64,000 nucleotides of DNA from NCBI RefSeq assembly GCF_000308575.1, contig NZ_BAFZ01000025.1, forward strand, positions 1 to 64,000. The letters are read 5' to 3'. Of this stretch, positions 1 to 8,361 are shown piece after piece; within the stretch, counting starts at the first letter, position 1, and the number at the start of each line of letters is the position of its first letter. A program made the translations under genes and the position numbers. The notes under the pieces were generated by a model that was not told the DNA's origin, did not search any database, and was given only the letters and a program-made list of their open reading frames with translations. This stretch comes from Nocardia exalbida NBRC 100660. GTDB lineage: Bacteria; Actinomycetota; Actinomycetes; Mycobacteriales; Mycobacteriaceae.

Positions 1-274
1 GTTCGCGGATTGCGGATGCTCGGTCTGGCTTCGCTCGAAACCGGGAGTTGGGGTGCGCTGGGTACGTAGGGGCGCGAGGCATGGACCTCGTGCACGCGGT
101 TCGTTGTGGTGGGCGGTTGTCCCGTCGGCCGGTGATCAGTGGCCGACGTGGCGGACGTGAGCCGGTTCGCGGACTGCGGATGCTCGGTCTGGCTTCGCTC
201 GAAACCGGGAGTTGGGGTGTGCTGGGCGCGTAGGGGCGTGAGTTTTGGGCATCGTGCACGCGGTTCGTTGTGGT
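1..274. repeat. Non-coding direct repeat, two ~110-bp copies 164 bp apart
   Basis: Bases 1-110 and 165-274 are near-identical. The first ~74 bases differ at only about four positions, and the last 23 bases of each copy are identical. The first copy begins at the window edge, so the array may continue upstream. No convincing gene lies in 1-391; the open frames here have no ribosome binding site and translate to Arg/Gly-rich shadow peptides. The stretch lies downstream of the ABC-F gene, which reads leftward. Function unknown. Confidence 0.8.
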
Positions 275-391
275 CACCGGTCGTACTGATGACCGGTGAT
301 CAGGCGGGGACGTGGCGGCGGCGCGAAGGTGAGCCGGGCCGCGACCGGCACGGCTCGGTGGATACTGCGTCGCGGCGAGGCGCGTTCGGGG

Positions 392-2053
392 TCAGACTGT
401 TTCGGTGAGCGTGCCCGCGGTCATGTGCCAGCGGCGGGTCGCGCGGACGGTGTCCAGCATGCGGCGGTCGTGGGTGACGAGTATCAGTGTGCCGGTGAAG
501 GATTCGACGGCCTGCTCCAGCTGTTCGATGGCGGGGAGGTCCAGGTGGTTGGTCGGCTCGTCCAGCACGAGCAGGTTCACCCCGCGGGCCTGGAGCAGGG
601 CGAGGGCGGCGCGGGTGCGTTCGCCGGGGGAGAGGGTGTCGCATGGGCGCAGCACGTGCGGGCCGCGCAGGCCGAATTTCGCCAGCAGTGTGCGTGCCTC
701 CGCCTCCGGCAGATCCGGCAGCTCGGTGCCGAAAGTGTCGGCCAGCGCGGTGGTTCCGCGAAACAGCCCGCGCGCTTGGTCCACCTCGCCGATCTCCACG
801 CCGGAGCCCAGGCTCGCGGTCCCGCTGTCCGGCCGGAGCTTTCCCAGCAACAGTGCCAGCAGGGTGGACTTCCCGGAGCCGTTCGCCCCGGTGAGAACGA
901 TGCGATCCGCCCAGTCGACCTGGGTGGTGATCGGGCCCAGCGTGAAGTCGCCGCGGGTGACCTTCGCCCCGGACAGCGTCGCGACCACCGAGCCGCTGCG
1001 CGGGGCGGCGGCGATGCTCATGCGCAGGTCCCACTCCTTGCGCGGTTCCTCCACCACATCGAGTCGTTCGATGCGGCGCTGGGTCTGCCTGGCCTTGGCG
1101 GCCTGTTTCTCGGTGGATTCGGCACGCATCTTGCGGCCCGCCTTGTCCGAGTCCATCTTCCTGGGGTCGCGCGCCTTGCGGCGTGCGTTGCGGACGCCGT
1201 GCTCGAGCCAGTTGCGCTGCATCTGCGCGCGGGACTCCAAGCCCGCTTTGGTGTCGGCGTACTCCTCGTAGGCCTCGCGCGCGTGCTGCCGGGCGATCTC
1301 GCGTTCCATCAGATACGACTCGTAACCGCCGTCGTACAACCCGACCTGCTGCTGGGCGAGGTCCAACTCGACGACGCGATTCACGGTGCGCGCCAGGAAC
1401 TCGCGGTCGTGACTGATCACCATCAGCGGGACACGCACGCCCTCGACGAACTGCTCCAGCCGGGCCAGGCCGTCCAGGTCCAGGTCGTTGGTCGGCTCGT
1501 CCAGCAGCAGGATGTCGAAGCGCGACAGCAGCACCGAGGCCAAGCCTGCGCGGGCCGCCTGGCCACCGGACAGCCCGGTCATCGGCGTGTCCAGGCCGCC
1601 GGGCAGGCTTTCGGCGAGACCGAGATCGGCGGCGACCTCGTGGGCGCGCTGGTCCAGGTCGGCTCCGCCGAGGGCAAGCCAGCGTTCCAGCGCGGGGGAG
1701 TACTCGTCCGGCCCGCCGTCGGCGAGGCGCTCGGCCGCGGCGTCCATCACCCGCTGTGCCTCGCCGACTCCGGTTCGGCGGGCGAGGAATTCCAGAACGG
1801 TCTCGCCGGGGATCCGCTGCGCCTCCTGGGCCAGGTAACCGACCGTCGCGTCCGGGGGACTGAGCGTGATGCTGCCGGTCGGCGCGCGCCGGTCGGCGAG
1901 CATGCGCAGCAGCGTCGACTTGCCCGCGCCGTTCACGCCGACCAGCCCGATCACGTCGCCCGGCGCGAGGGTCAGATCGAGGTCGGCGAACAGGGTGCGC
2001 TCGCCGTGACCGGCCGACAGGCCGCGGGCATGCAGAGTGGTGCTCACCAGCAC
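392..2053 (-). CDS. ABC-F family ATP-binding protein
   Basis: This 553-residue protein has two ABC ATPase domains in tandem and no membrane segments, the layout of ABC-F proteins, which act on the ribosome rather than transport. Walker A motifs are GVNGAGKST (residues 39-47) and GANGSGKST (near 390). Signature motifs are LSGGQ and LSPGE, and both domains carry a Walker B LLxLDEPTNxLDL. The linker between the domains (about 230-330) is rich in Arg/Lys and helical, as expected for the tRNA-interacting P-site motif region. Some family members give resistance to ribosome-targeting antibiotics and others are translation factors; sequence alone does not say which this is. It is not EttA-like in length. 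The gene stands alone. Confidence 0.9.
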   Translation of the reverse strand: MLVSTTLHARGLSAGHGERTLFADLDLTLAPGDVIGLVGVNGAGKSTLLRMLADRRAPTGSITLSPPDATVGYLAQEAQRIPGETVLEFLARRTGVGEAQRVMDAAAERLADGGPDEYSPALERWLALGGADLDQRAHEVAADLGLAESLPGGLDTPMTGLSGGQAARAGLASVLLSRFDILLLDEPTNDLDLDGLARLEQFVEGVRVPLMVISHDREFLARTVNRVVELDLAQQQVGLYDGGYESYLMEREIARQHAREAYEEYADTKAGLESRAQMQRNWLEHGVRNARRKARDPRKMDSDKAGRKMRAESTEKQAAKARQTQRRIERLDVVEEPRKEWDLRMSIAAAPRSGSVVATLSGAKVTRGDFTLGPITTQVDWADRIVLTGANGSGKSTLLALLLGKLRPDSGTASLGSGVEIGEVDQARGLFRGTTALADTFGTELPDLPEAEARTLLAKFGLRGPHVLRPCDTLSPGERTRAALALLQARGVNLLVLDEPTNHLDLPAIEQLEQAVESFTGTLILVTHDRRMLDTVRATRRWHMTAGTLTETV

Positions 2054-2194
2054 GAGTCTGCCGTGCTCGGGGTCGCACCCTGAGGTCGGCCCCGGGAGAA
2101 ATCAGGGTGGGAATCGGCCGCGGGGCCGATGGCGGGGCCCGCGGTGGCGGGCACAGTGGAGGTCGTAGCGATCACCGCACGAGAGGGAAGACCA

Positions 2195-2386
2195 ATGACC
2201 GCCCCCACCCGCCGTTTCACCCGCTCCGCCCACGACAAGTGGATCGCAGGCGTCTGCGGTGGCATCGCCGAGTACCTCGGCTGGAACGCCAACGTCGTCC
2301 GGCTGCTGTTCGTGGTGTCGTGCCTGCTGCCCGGCCCGCAGTTCATCCTCTACCTGGTGCTGTGGCTGCTGATGCCGAAGAAGTGA
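2195..2386 (+). CDS. Small PspC-domain membrane protein
   Basis: This 63-residue protein is essentially one PspC domain. It has a basic start (RRFTRSAHDKWIAGVCGG), the IAEYLGW helix, then one hydrophobic stretch (about 31-60) ending in a short MPKK tail. PspC domains sit in the membrane and take part in envelope-stress signalling. The ATG at 2195 is preceded by GAGAGGGAAG; longer in-frame starts have no such site. Two other PspC proteins occur in the window (34056-35648 and 35858-37186). Its own partner is not evident here. Confidence 0.85.
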   Translation: MTAPTRRFTRSAHDKWIAGVCGGIAEYLGWNANVVRLLFVVSCLLPGPQFILYLVLWLLMPKK

Positions 2387-2481
2387 CCCAGGGGGCTGCG
2401 TCGAGCGCGCGAGGGTGTCAGGATGGAACGATGCCGCTTGTGCGGCACGCGCCACCGAACGAGTCCTGCTGAGGAGGAATC

Positions 2482-2790
2482 ATGATCACCTCGAGCGAAA
2501 TTCCCGGTTTGGATATACCCGGCATCGACGCGTCCTCGTCGCTCGGCGGACTGGGCGCCATCGAATTGCAGCATCCGACCCAGGACATCGATGGCGACGG
2601 CAGTCTCGACACCATCACCACGACCGGTGACGAGGCGATGCAGGTCTGGACCGACTACGACCACGACGGCTTCGCCGACCACGTCACCGTGGTGGAGAAG
2701 GACGGCGACTACGCCGCATGGGAATTCCACCGCCACCCGGACGGCACCTCCGAGTGGGTTCGCACCGACCGGGGCAGAATCGGCGGCTGA
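2482..2790 (+). CDS. DUF6802-type small acidic protein
   Basis: This 102-residue acidic protein contains two Asp-rich segments, DIDGDGSLD and DYDHDGFAD, that look like calcium-binding loops of the dockerin/EF-hand type, followed by the VVEKDGDYAAWEF stretch seen in actinobacterial DUF6802 proteins. There is no signal peptide or membrane segment. GAGGAGGAATC immediately precedes the ATG. It opens a same-strand run (2482-5503) whose next genes look type VII secretion-linked, so it may be a partner or substrate; this is inference from position. Calcium binding is suggested by the motif only. Confidence 0.7.
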   Translation: MITSSEIPGLDIPGIDASSSLGGLGAIELQHPTQDIDGDGSLDTITTTGDEAMQVWTDYDHDGFADHVTVVEKDGDYAAWEFHRHPDGTSEWVRTDRGRIGG

Positions 2791-2917
2791 CCATCTCCGC
2801 GAAAGCGGAATTCGGGGGAACCGAGTGTCTGCGCGTTGCGTCGAAGGAAGTACGGCGGGACTCGGTGCGAACGAGATTCGCACCGGCGCAATGACACTAC
2901 GAGGACGGAGGGGATTC

Positions 2918-3229
2918 GTGGGCGGGTCGGAAATGGTCGGTGTCCGCACGGGGGAGCTCGGTGCGCTGGGCAGTGACTATCGGAGATCGGCGGACGCGGT
3001 CCGCGACCAGGCGAAGCGAGTCGCCGATCACCGGTTCGGCACCGGTGACGAGGCGGGCCGGAACTATGCGCCGCAGGGCATCGCGGTGCAGCAAGGACTG
3101 GAGCGGATCAGCGCGTGGCTGCGGAACTGGAGCGACGCCACCACCGCCACCGCTGACGCGCTCGGGGCCGCCGTGGTGGCCTACGCCGAGACCGACCAGC
3201 AGCGTGCCTCCGAGACGAACAACACATGA
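2918..3229 (+). CDS. EspC-like type VII secretion target
   Basis: This 103-residue helical protein resembles the ESX-1 secretion-associated (EspC/DUF2580) family. It begins VGGSEMVGVRTGELGALG, has a helix-turn-helix layout with a WLRNW segment near the middle, and carries YAETD near its C-terminus, matching the YxxxD/E general secretion signal of type VII substrates. The GTG start at 2918 follows a purine-rich GGACGGAGGGG; an ATG at 2891 is possible but has a weaker site. The 605-residue gene follows after 58 bp. No ESX core genes (EccB/C/D) are in the window. Confidence 0.7.
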   Translation: MGGSEMVGVRTGELGALGSDYRRSADAVRDQAKRVADHRFGTGDEAGRNYAPQGIAVQQGLERISAWLRNWSDATTATADALGAAVVAYAETDQQRASETNNT

Positions 3230-3287
3230 GACCGCCGAATGACACGTGTTCGCACCGGCAACACCACACATTCGAGGAGTCGGGATC

Positions 3288-5105
3288 ATGACGGTTTCCT
3301 GGCAGGGCAAGGCGATCGACGCCCTCTTGGACGAGGGCAGCGCGGGGCTGCGGTACTGGATCGAGTTCATGCCGCTGTACGAGGCGGCGTTCGGCGGCAA
3401 CGGGGGGCGCGGTGACCTGGGCAAGCTGCTGGCGATGTACGACGAGCAGCGCGGCACGCGGTTGGAGAAGCTGGAGCAGGCGGGTGAGACGCTGAAAGTC
3501 GCTCTGGCGGAGGTCGATCGGCAATGGGACGCGCAGCAGGGTTACACCCGTCGACTGCCCGAGTTGTGGCAGGGAACCGTTGCCGCCGCCGCGCTCGACA
3601 TGCTCGGCAAACAGTCGGTCCTGGCCGACGAGGACCGGCAGCATGCCCGGGCGGCCATGACGGTGATCGCCGATATGGCGAGTTCGCTGCGCTCGGCGGT
3701 GGCCGCGAAGGCGTTCGCCACCCGGGAGTTGCTGGAGGGCCCGGTGGGCGGCGGCAAAGTGGTGAAGATCGACGGTAAGACTCCGGACGACGTGAAGGTC
3801 ATCGTCGAGGTGCACAATGCGCGGGAATGGATCGACGCCGAGCAGGTGCGCGACCTCGGCCGCATCTTCCCGGCACTCGCGGTGCCGGAGGACAAGATCA
3901 ACAAAAGCGTGCTCGGCTTCATCAACTCCGACAGCAGGAATCTGCTCACGGGCGCGTACGGCGATCGGGTGCGCAGCGTCACCGACGAGTGGCTGACCAA
4001 GACCTTCAAACCGGATTTCGATCGGAAATTGGCGTCCTACATCGACGTCTGCGCCGAGGTCGATCGCCTGTTCAAGGACCAGTACAAGAACCTGACCGAC
4101 GCGTTGGCGCAGGTCACCGAACGGGCCTACCCTCGGCCGGAAGGTCCGACGAATCCACAGCCGGAAACACCGGTCAACCAGGACAAGCCCCACGAAACGA
4201 ATGCTCCCGGGCCGTCCGGCACGCCCGCTGGCACGATCCCGGCGAGCACCACACCGAGTGATGTCCCCGCATCGGCCACACCGGCCACGCCGAGCACCCC
4301 CGGCACGCCGAGCACCCCTGTCACGCCGAGCACCCCGGTTGCGCCGAGCACCCCTGTCACGCCGAGCACCCCGGTTGCGCCGAGCACCCCTGTCACGCCG
4401 AGCACCCCGGTTACGCCCGCGCCAAGGTTGCCGTCGCTGGACGGACTTGCCGCACTCAGCCAGGTGGCCCAGGAATTGTCCCCATTGGCAACCGGTCTCG
4501 GCCAGGCGGTGAACCAGGGACTGTCAGCCCTGAGTGGCCTCATCGAAAGCGGAGTGGACGACGCGATCGAAAAGCTCATGCAGAGCGTCGATCCGCAGAC
4601 TACAGAAGCCGACGGCGAGAAAGACGAAGAGGGAAACGAGGATTCCGGGCCCGAGGCGGAGTTCGATATCGGTGGAAAGCATGTGAAGTTCGAGATGGGC
4701 CCGGATGGTCAGTTGCGGCTTCTCCTCTCCGATGCCACCGGCAAGGAACAGGAGTTCACCGTCGAGCTGAACGAGCAAGGCGTACCGGTCATCTCCACGA
4801 CCGAGCCGGAGAACGCGCAGCCCTCGGCACCGGATGCCCCGACGCCGGAGAACCAGAAGCAAGAGCAGGCTCCTGTGCCGGAGGCCCGGGAGAAAGCGAA
4901 TGCGCCCGACTCGGCCCCGGCGCCGGAAACCGACGACGGTCGGATCGGTGTGCCGAGCGGAACCCCACCGGTCACCCGGCGCGAGGAGGACGGCGAACAC
5001 TATCCGAAGCCGATGCCGGAACCGGACGCGCCGGCGGACACCGGCGCGGAACTCGCCGAAGCCGGGCCGCTGGACGCGGATTTCGCCGAGGCGGGCCCGT
5101 TGTGA
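3288..5105 (+). CDS. Large type VII secretion-associated protein with proline-rich repeat
   Basis: This protein has 605 residues. The N-terminal ~280 residues are predicted helical and contain a WxG turn (W94-Q-G96), like WXG-fold type VII substrates. Next comes a Pro/Thr-rich hinge (about 282-385) with hexapeptide repeats TPSTPV/APSTPV, a short helical stretch, and an acidic C-terminal half rich in Glu, Pro and Asp. There is no signal peptide. GAGGAGTCGGG precedes the ATG at 3288. Together with the EspC-like gene upstream it looks like a secreted pair. It may be functionally like EspB or other long ESX substrates, but no close family is recognised. Confidence 0.6.
   Translation: MTVSWQGKAIDALLDEGSAGLRYWIEFMPLYEAAFGGNGGRGDLGKLLAMYDEQRGTRLEKLEQAGETLKVALAEVDRQWDAQQGYTRRLPELWQGTVAAAALDMLGKQSVLADEDRQHARAAMTVIADMASSLRSAVAAKAFATRELLEGPVGGGKVVKIDGKTPDDVKVIVEVHNAREWIDAEQVRDLGRIFPALAVPEDKINKSVLGFINSDSRNLLTGAYGDRVRSVTDEWLTKTFKPDFDRKLASYIDVCAEVDRLFKDQYKNLTDALAQVTERAYPRPEGPTNPQPETPVNQDKPHETNAPGPSGTPAGTIPASTTPSDVPASATPATPSTPGTPSTPVTPSTPVAPSTPVTPSTPVAPSTPVTPSTPVTPAPRLPSLDGLAALSQVAQELSPLATGLGQAVNQGLSALSGLIESGVDDAIEKLMQSVDPQTTEADGEKDEEGNEDSGPEAEFDIGGKHVKFEMGPDGQLRLLLSDATGKEQEFTVELNEQGVPVISTTEPENAQPSAPDAPTPENQKQEQAPVPEAREKANAPDSAPAPETDDGRIGVPSGTPPVTRREEDGEHYPKPMPEPDAPADTGAELAEAGPLDADFAEAGPL
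4287..4412 (+). repeat. Seven 18-bp tandem units coding TPSTPV-type hexapeptides
   Basis: Seven consecutive 18-bp units of the form ACGCCGAGCACCCCTGTC lie in frame inside the large type VII-linked gene. Units 2-7 alternate two variants, so the array is also a 36-bp repeat. Slippage here would change hinge length in steps of six residues without shifting the frame. Confidence 0.9.
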
Positions 5106-5152
5106 GCCCGGCCGGGCCGAGTCCGCACACCCGATGAGCGAGGAGGCGCAGC

Positions 5153-5503
5153 ATGGTGAACTACGCCGAGGAAGCGAGGCAACTCGCCGCCGAGAACCAG
5201 CGCCGCATGTCGCTGCTGCTCGACGAGATCCAGGCGATCAACGAGCAGACCGCGGCGACCGGCCGAGAGCTCGCCGATCGCCTGACCGCCGACATGGACG
5301 AGTTCTGGACGACGCACGCCGACGAGCTGGGCAAGGCCGCCGCCGAGGCGGAGGCGCAGCAACGGCTGCAAGAGGAGGCACGGGAGCAGCGTGCGGCCAT
5401 CGCACGATCGATGGCCGCACGCCGGGCCGGTCAGATGGTGACTCCGGTCGACGAGGAGGACGAGGAAGCCGCGTTCTACAGACGCAAGAGCTGGCTGATC
5501 TGA
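5153..5503 (+). CDS. Coiled-coil protein of unknown function
   Basis: This 116-residue protein is strongly charged and almost wholly helical. Long Ala/Glu/Gln/Arg stretches (about 5-100) suggest a coiled coil, and it ends with an acidic patch (DEEDEE) and FYRRKSWLI. It has no signal peptide and no membrane segment. AGGAGG lies just upstream of the ATG. It is the last gene of the 2482-5503 run, 47 bp after the large repeat protein, so a role as chaperone or partner of that cluster is plausible but unproven. Confidence 0.7.
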   Translation: MVNYAEEARQLAAENQRRMSLLLDEIQAINEQTAATGRELADRLTADMDEFWTTHADELGKAAAEAEAQQRLQEEAREQRAAIARSMAARRAGQMVTPVDEEDEEAAFYRRKSWLI

Positions 5504-5531
5504 CCAGGTACTCCGGCGACCGTGGGCACTG

Positions 5532-6368
5532 CTACCGGCGCAGCAGGGCGGCGAGCTGGCCGACCTTGAGCTTCGGCGCCGCCTCTTCCTCTTGCGGCGC
5601 ATCGGGGTCGACGACTGTGGTGTGCGGGATGACCTCTTCGAGTTCCGCGAAGGCGCGATAGGTCTTGTCGCCTGCGAGCGTGGCGAGCAGGTAACCGGCC
5701 AGCAGGGCGCGGGTGGTGCGGGCGGTCTTCGCTTCGTGCTTGCCCGCGCCCACTGCGGCGAGCACGCGCCTGCCCTCGATGATGCCGTTGTGCGAGGCCT
5801 TGTCGATGGCGCGCAGGATGGCGGGGCCGCCCCACGCGGTGGCCAGCGGGATGGCGTTGGAACTCACCGAGGTGATGTCGGTCGCGCCGGCCAGGATCAA
5901 CGCCGGAATGTCCAGTTCGGGCGCGACGGCCTCGGCGGCGGGCGCCGTCGGCGCGGGGAACAGCGCCACGAGGGTGGCGACATCGCGCCGCCCCGCGGCG
6001 ATGACGGCGGCGCCCGCGCCCATGCCGTGCCCGGCCAGGGCAAGGCGCTCCGGATGCACGCTGATCTCGCCGTCGCCGAGCCGCACGCCGGTGCAGATGT
6101 CGAGCGTGGTGAGCAAGTCGGCGGCCAGCCCCAGGTGTGACGGAATCGGCCCGCGCTCGGTGTCGGGGGCGGCCGCCACGATGCCCCAGGAAGCGAGGTG
6201 TTCGAGCAGGGTGCGGTAGTGGGCGACCCCGGTCAGCCAGCCGTGCCCGAACGCGACGGCAGGTAGATTCCGCCCCGCCTCGGGGGTGAACACCACCCCC
6301 GGCTGGCCGGCGACGGCCAGGTTGCCACGCAACACGCGGTGCGGGCCGCGGCTGGTCAGGGTGCTCAT
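5532..6368 (-). CDS. Alpha/beta-hydrolase-fold protein (dienelactone hydrolase-like), altered nucleophile
   Basis: This 278-residue protein has the alpha/beta hydrolase layout: FGHGWLTG (oxyanion region), a long helix, then LALAGHGMGAGAAV where the nucleophile elbow is expected. The usual GxSxG is GHGMG here, so glycine replaces serine, and the codon is clearly GGC. A late His (KASHNGII) and an acidic residue are present. Esterase activity is therefore doubtful, and a non-catalytic or atypical role is possible. It is transcribed divergently from glmS. The ATG at 6368 is chosen because the family-like sequence begins there; the much longer open frame upstream is antisense to glmS. Confidence 0.8.
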   Translation of the reverse strand: MSTLTSRGPHRVLRGNLAVAGQPGVVFTPEAGRNLPAVAFGHGWLTGVAHYRTLLEHLASWGIVAAAPDTERGPIPSHLGLAADLLTTLDICTGVRLGDGEISVHPERLALAGHGMGAGAAVIAAGRRDVATLVALFPAPTAPAAEAVAPELDIPALILAGATDITSVSSNAIPLATAWGGPAILRAIDKASHNGIIEGRRVLAAVGAGKHEAKTARTTRALLAGYLLATLAGDKTYRAFAELEEVIPHTTVVDPDAPQEEEAAPKLKVGQLAALLRR

Positions 6369-6428
6369 TAGCGATTTCACAGACGCCGACACGACGTGAA
6401 CGTTATCCGATAAGTAGTGTGGTGAGCC

Positions 6429-8312
6429 ATGTGCGGAATCGTGGGGTACGTCGGGTACCGAGACGCGCTCGGCGTCGTCGTTGACGCGTTGCGCCGCATG
6501 GAATATCGCGGTTACGACTCCGCGGGTGTGGCGATCCTGGACGGCGCGGGCGCGCTGGCGGTGGAACGCAAGGCCGGTCGCCTGGCGAATCTGGAGGCCC
6601 AGCTCTCCGAAACCGGCATCGATCGTTTCGTGGGCACCACGGGCATCGGGCACACCCGCTGGGCCACGCACGGCGCGCCGACCGACCGCAACGCGCACCC
6701 GCACCGGGACGACAGCGGCAAGGTCGCCGTGGTGCACAACGGCATCATCGAGAACTTCGCTCCGCTGCGGCGCGAGCTGGAGGACGCCGGGGTCGAGTTG
6801 CACAGCGACACCGACACCGAGGTCGCCGTGCACCTGGTGGCCCGCGCGTACGCCGACGGCCCGACCGCCGGTGATTTCGCGGCCAGCGCGCTGTCGGTGC
6901 TGCGCCGGCTGGAGGGCGCGTTCACCCTGGTCTTCACGCACGCCGACCACCCGGACACGATCGTGGCCGCGCGCCGCTCCACGCCACTGGTGGTGGGCGT
7001 CGGCAAGGGCGAGATGTTCATCGCCTCCGACGTCACTGCGTTCATCGAGCACACCCGCGAGGCGGTCGAACTCGGCCAGGACCAAGCCGTCGTGATCACC
7101 GTGGACAGCTACCGGGTCACCGATTTCGCGGGGGAGGACGCGCGTGCGCGCACCCGCCCGTTCACGATCGACTGGGACCTGGCGGCCGCCGAGAAGGGCG
7201 GCCACGACTACTTCATGCTCAAGGAGATCGAGGAGCAGCCCGCCGCGGTCGCGGACACCCTGATGGGGCATTTCAGCACCGATCGCGACGGCGGGGGCCG
7301 GATCGTGCTGGACGAGCAGCGTCTCGCCGACCAGGAGCTGCGCGATTTCGACAAGGTGTTCGTCGTCGCGTGCGGCAGCGCGTATCACTCCGGCCTGCTG
7401 GCGAAGTACGCCATCGAGCACTGGACTCGACTGCCCGTCGAGGTCGAGCTGGCCAGCGAGTTCCGCTACCGCGATCCGGTGCTGGACCGCTCGACGCTGG
7501 TGGTGGCGATCTCCCAGTCCGGCGAGACCGCCGACACGCTGGAGGCGGTGCGCCACGCGAAAGAGCAGAAGGCCCGCGTCCTCGCGATCTGCAATACCAA
7601 CGGCGCGCAGATTCCCCGCGAGTCCGACGCGGTCCTCTACACCAGGGCCGGGCCGGAGATCGGCGTCGCCTCCACCAAGGCGTTCCTGGCCCAGGTGACC
7701 GCGAACTACCTGGTCGGGCTGGCCTTGGCGCAGGCGCGCGGCACCAAGTACCCGGACGAGGTGGCCCGCGAGTTCGCCGAACTCGAGGCGATGCCGAAGC
7801 TGGTGGAACGCGTGCTGGAGACCGCGCCGCAGGTGCGGACCATCGCGCGGGAACTGGCCCAGGTGCCGACCGTGCTGTTCTTGGGACGTCACGTCGGCTA
7901 CCCGGTGGCATTGGAGGGCGCGCTCAAGCTCAAAGAGCTGGCCTACATGCACGCCGAGGGATTCGCGGCGGGTGAACTCAAGCACGGACCGATCGCGCTG
8001 ATCGAGGACGGTCTCCCGGTGATCGTGGTGATGCCGTCGCCGAAGGGGCGCGCGGTGCTGCACTCGAAGCTGCTGAGCAACATCCGGGAGATCCAGGCGC
8101 GCGGCGCGCGCACCATCGTGATCGCGGAGGAAGGCGACGACACGGTGCGCCCGTTCGCCGACGACCTCATCGAGATCCCCAGCGCGCCGACGCTGTTCCA
8201 GCCGCTGTTGTCGACGGTCCCGCTGCAGATCTTCGCCGCCGAGGTGGCGCAGGCGCGCGGCTACGACGTCGACAAGCCGCGTAACTTGGCCAAGTCCGTC
8301 ACCGTGGAATAG
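6429..8312 (+). CDS. glmS: Glutamine--fructose-6-phosphate aminotransferase (isomerizing)
   Basis: GlmS makes glucosamine-6-phosphate from fructose-6-phosphate and glutamine, the first step to UDP-GlcNAc for peptidoglycan. The protein has 627 residues. The N-terminal glutaminase domain starts MCGIVGYVG, with Cys2 as nucleophile after Met removal, followed by RGYDSAG and HTRWATHG. Two SIS sugar-binding domains follow, with the CGSAYHSG, SQSGETADT and STKAFLAQ motifs. The C-terminus is the typical DKPRNLAKSVTVE. The length is normal. A strong hairpin follows at 8317-8346. No glmS ribozyme is visible upstream, where there are only about 60 bases. Confidence 0.97.
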   Translation: MCGIVGYVGYRDALGVVVDALRRMEYRGYDSAGVAILDGAGALAVERKAGRLANLEAQLSETGIDRFVGTTGIGHTRWATHGAPTDRNAHPHRDDSGKVAVVHNGIIENFAPLRRELEDAGVELHSDTDTEVAVHLVARAYADGPTAGDFAASALSVLRRLEGAFTLVFTHADHPDTIVAARRSTPLVVGVGKGEMFIASDVTAFIEHTREAVELGQDQAVVITVDSYRVTDFAGEDARARTRPFTIDWDLAAAEKGGHDYFMLKEIEEQPAAVADTLMGHFSTDRDGGGRIVLDEQRLADQELRDFDKVFVVACGSAYHSGLLAKYAIEHWTRLPVEVELASEFRYRDPVLDRSTLVVAISQSGETADTLEAVRHAKEQKARVLAICNTNGAQIPRESDAVLYTRAGPEIGVASTKAFLAQVTANYLVGLALAQARGTKYPDEVAREFAELEAMPKLVERVLETAPQVRTIARELAQVPTVLFLGRHVGYPVALEGALKLKELAYMHAEGFAAGELKHGPIALIEDGLPVIVVMPSPKGRAVLHSKLLSNIREIQARGARTIVIAEEGDDTVRPFADDLIEIPSAPTLFQPLLSTVPLQIFAAEVAQARGYDVDKPRNLAKSVTVE

Positions 8313-8316
8313 TCCG

Positions 8317-8346
8317 GTGGCCGCGCACTGTCGAGTGCGCGGCCAC
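8317..8346. terminator. Hairpin between convergent glmS and MFS genes
   Basis: A perfect 13-bp stem (GTGGCCGCGCACT and its complement) with a GTCG loop begins a few bases after the glmS stop. It has no T-tract, as is common in high-GC actinobacteria. It could serve both converging transcripts. Confidence 0.75.
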
Positions 8347-8361
8347 TGCTCGCCGTCTCGG

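Noticed and set aside
300..2083. Open frames of nearly 600 codons on both strands across the ABC-F gene
   Set aside because: Arg/Ala/Gly-rich shadow translations; only the 392-2053 minus frame has ABC ATPase motifs.
4287..4412. Regular repeat array considered as CRISPR
   Set aside because: Units are contiguous 18-mers with no spacers and code in-frame hexapeptides.
6369..6428. glmS ribozyme
   Set aside because: Only 60 bases lie between the divergent genes, with no ribozyme-like structure; the ribozyme is a Firmicutes feature.
6369..8063. Upstream extension of the hydrolase frame antisense to glmS
   Set aside because: Low-complexity GC shadow; family sequence begins at the ATG at 6368.
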